Of a stretch of 64,000 nucleotides of DNA, positions 63,548 to 64,000 are shown piece by piece. The number at the start of each line of letters is the position of its first letter. Position 1 is the stretch's first letter. The notes under the pieces were generated by a model, which was not told the DNA's origin, ran no database searches, and saw only the letters and a program-made list of their open reading frames with translations. Source of the stretch: Bacillus sp. Bos-x628 (GTDB lineage Bacteria; Bacillota; Bacilli; Bacillales; Bacillaceae); assembly GCF_040500475.1 (NCBI RefSeq), contig NZ_CP159358.1:3161052-3225051 (forward strand), in the 5' to 3' direction. Position numbers and translations under genes: made by a program.

Positions 63548-64000
63548 ATGAATACAAAGACTGACATACCTAATTTATCAGATAAGGACTATTATTTTCT
63601 AAGCCAAAATACATATAATGAAAAGATAATGCAAGAAGCCTATGAAAATAAGACCCCAATCCAAAATAGATCAAAAAAAGCTTTTTACGTAGATAAAATC
63701 AAAAAAGACCCAGATACAGGGTTAGATGTGTACGTCTTTGTACAAGCCAAGAAAAAAGAGGGTAAATGGGTAAAACCTAAAGAACCTGAAAATGTTGTCG
63801 TGGGATTTCAAGGAACAAATCAAGAGCAATTAAAAGCTGACATAATCAGTGCAGATGGCGGTAACGTAGTCATGGGATTCGATCCGAAAAAGCAAGTTAA
63901 ATACATCATGAAAAAAGATGCGCCCATAGACTCTAAAGCCATTACTAAGTATAACGGTAGCATGGAACAAGCCATGCTGCTTAAGAGTGGAAAGTACAAA
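63548..64000 (+). CDS. Lipase-like protein, N-terminal 151 residues (cut by window end)
   Basis: ATG 63548 with AGAAGGGG upstream; the frame is open to the last base. It begins M-N-T-K-T-D-I-P-N-L-S-D-K-D-Y-Y and has V-V-V-G-F-Q-G-T-N-Q (~87-96), which resembles the V-x-F-R-G-T oxyanion-hole motif of class 3 lipase-like alpha/beta hydrolases. The expected G-x-S-x-G nucleophile would lie beyond the window. There is no signal peptide. Composition is Lys- and Asn-rich, unlike the chromosomal neighbours. It is perhaps a phage-encoded toxin or phospholipase; the divergent DUF1433-like gene could be its partner. Confidence 0.65.
   Translation, partial: MNTKTDIPNLSDKDYYFLSQNTYNEKIMQEAYENKTPIQNRSKKAFYVDKIKKDPDTGLDVYVFVQAKKKEGKWVKPKEPENVVVGFQGTNQEQLKADIISADGGNVVMGFDPKKQVKYIMKKDAPIDSKAITKYNGSMEQAMLLKSGKYK

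Overview
The window is chromosomal DNA of a Bacillus, most likely of the B. pumilus group. Protein sequences read as clear but diverged orthologues of B. subtilis, GC content looks moderate to low, strong AGGAGG ribosome sites are everywhere, and sporulation genes (sspI, gerM, ytxC, gerE) are present. From memory of the B. subtilis map, gene order runs almost colinear from icd to ysnB. No database search was possible, so all names rest on recognised sequence and synteny.

Layout. 1-4000: end of icd, mdh and the phosphate two-component pair phoPR. 4200-9150: polA, mutM, ytaF, coaE. 9200-14450: gapB with two CcpN operators, speD with a structured leader, an unrecognised cytosolic protein, nrdR, dnaB, dnaI. 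14450-18330: ytxB, ytxC and thrS behind a T-box. 18330-20200: a decayed stretch around ysaA with two coding remnants; the lytST-lrgAB-like genes of B. subtilis are absent. 20200-22340: L20 leader, infC (AUU start), rpmI, rplT, ysdA, and sigma-W-type ysdB. 22500-26100: ysdC, cstA, sspI; the B. subtilis arabinan/arabinose cluster is missing. 26170-37370: ysgA, T-box pheST, rnhC, zapA, yshB, polX, mutS2, yshE and a tiny membrane protein. 37590-42700: fatty-acid degradation genes lcfA, fadR, fadB, etfB, etfA. 42770-44250: a GH51 arabinofuranosidase (xsa-like) broken by one in-frame stop. 44300-48370: tiny membrane protein, trxA, uvrC, lysine riboswitch and lysC. 48600-52520: yslB and sdhCAB. 52750-57660: ysmA followed by a block not in this position in B. 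subtilis: an HTH-less biotin ligase and a PrpF-like isomerase / LysR regulator / CitMHS transporter module with a cre site. 57660-62020: a gerE-racE fusion, gerM, rph, ysnA, ysnB. 62065-64000: tRNA-Arg(TCT) with its own promoter, then a collapsed prophage (integrase 5' end joined to an endolysin 3' end) and a divergent pair: a small membrane-anchored DUF1433-like protein and the start of a lipase-like protein.

Most of the window is housekeeping: central carbon and respiration, replication and repair, translation, beta-oxidation, spore functions. The most notable departures are (i) the in-frame fusion of the first 50 residues of GerE to an essentially complete glutamate racemase, which removes ysmB and puts racE behind a sigma-K-type promoter; (ii) the aconitate/tricarboxylate module; (iii) the prophage scar with a candidate toxin/immunity pair; (iv) the speD leader; and (v) the nonsense-disrupted arabinofuranosidase.
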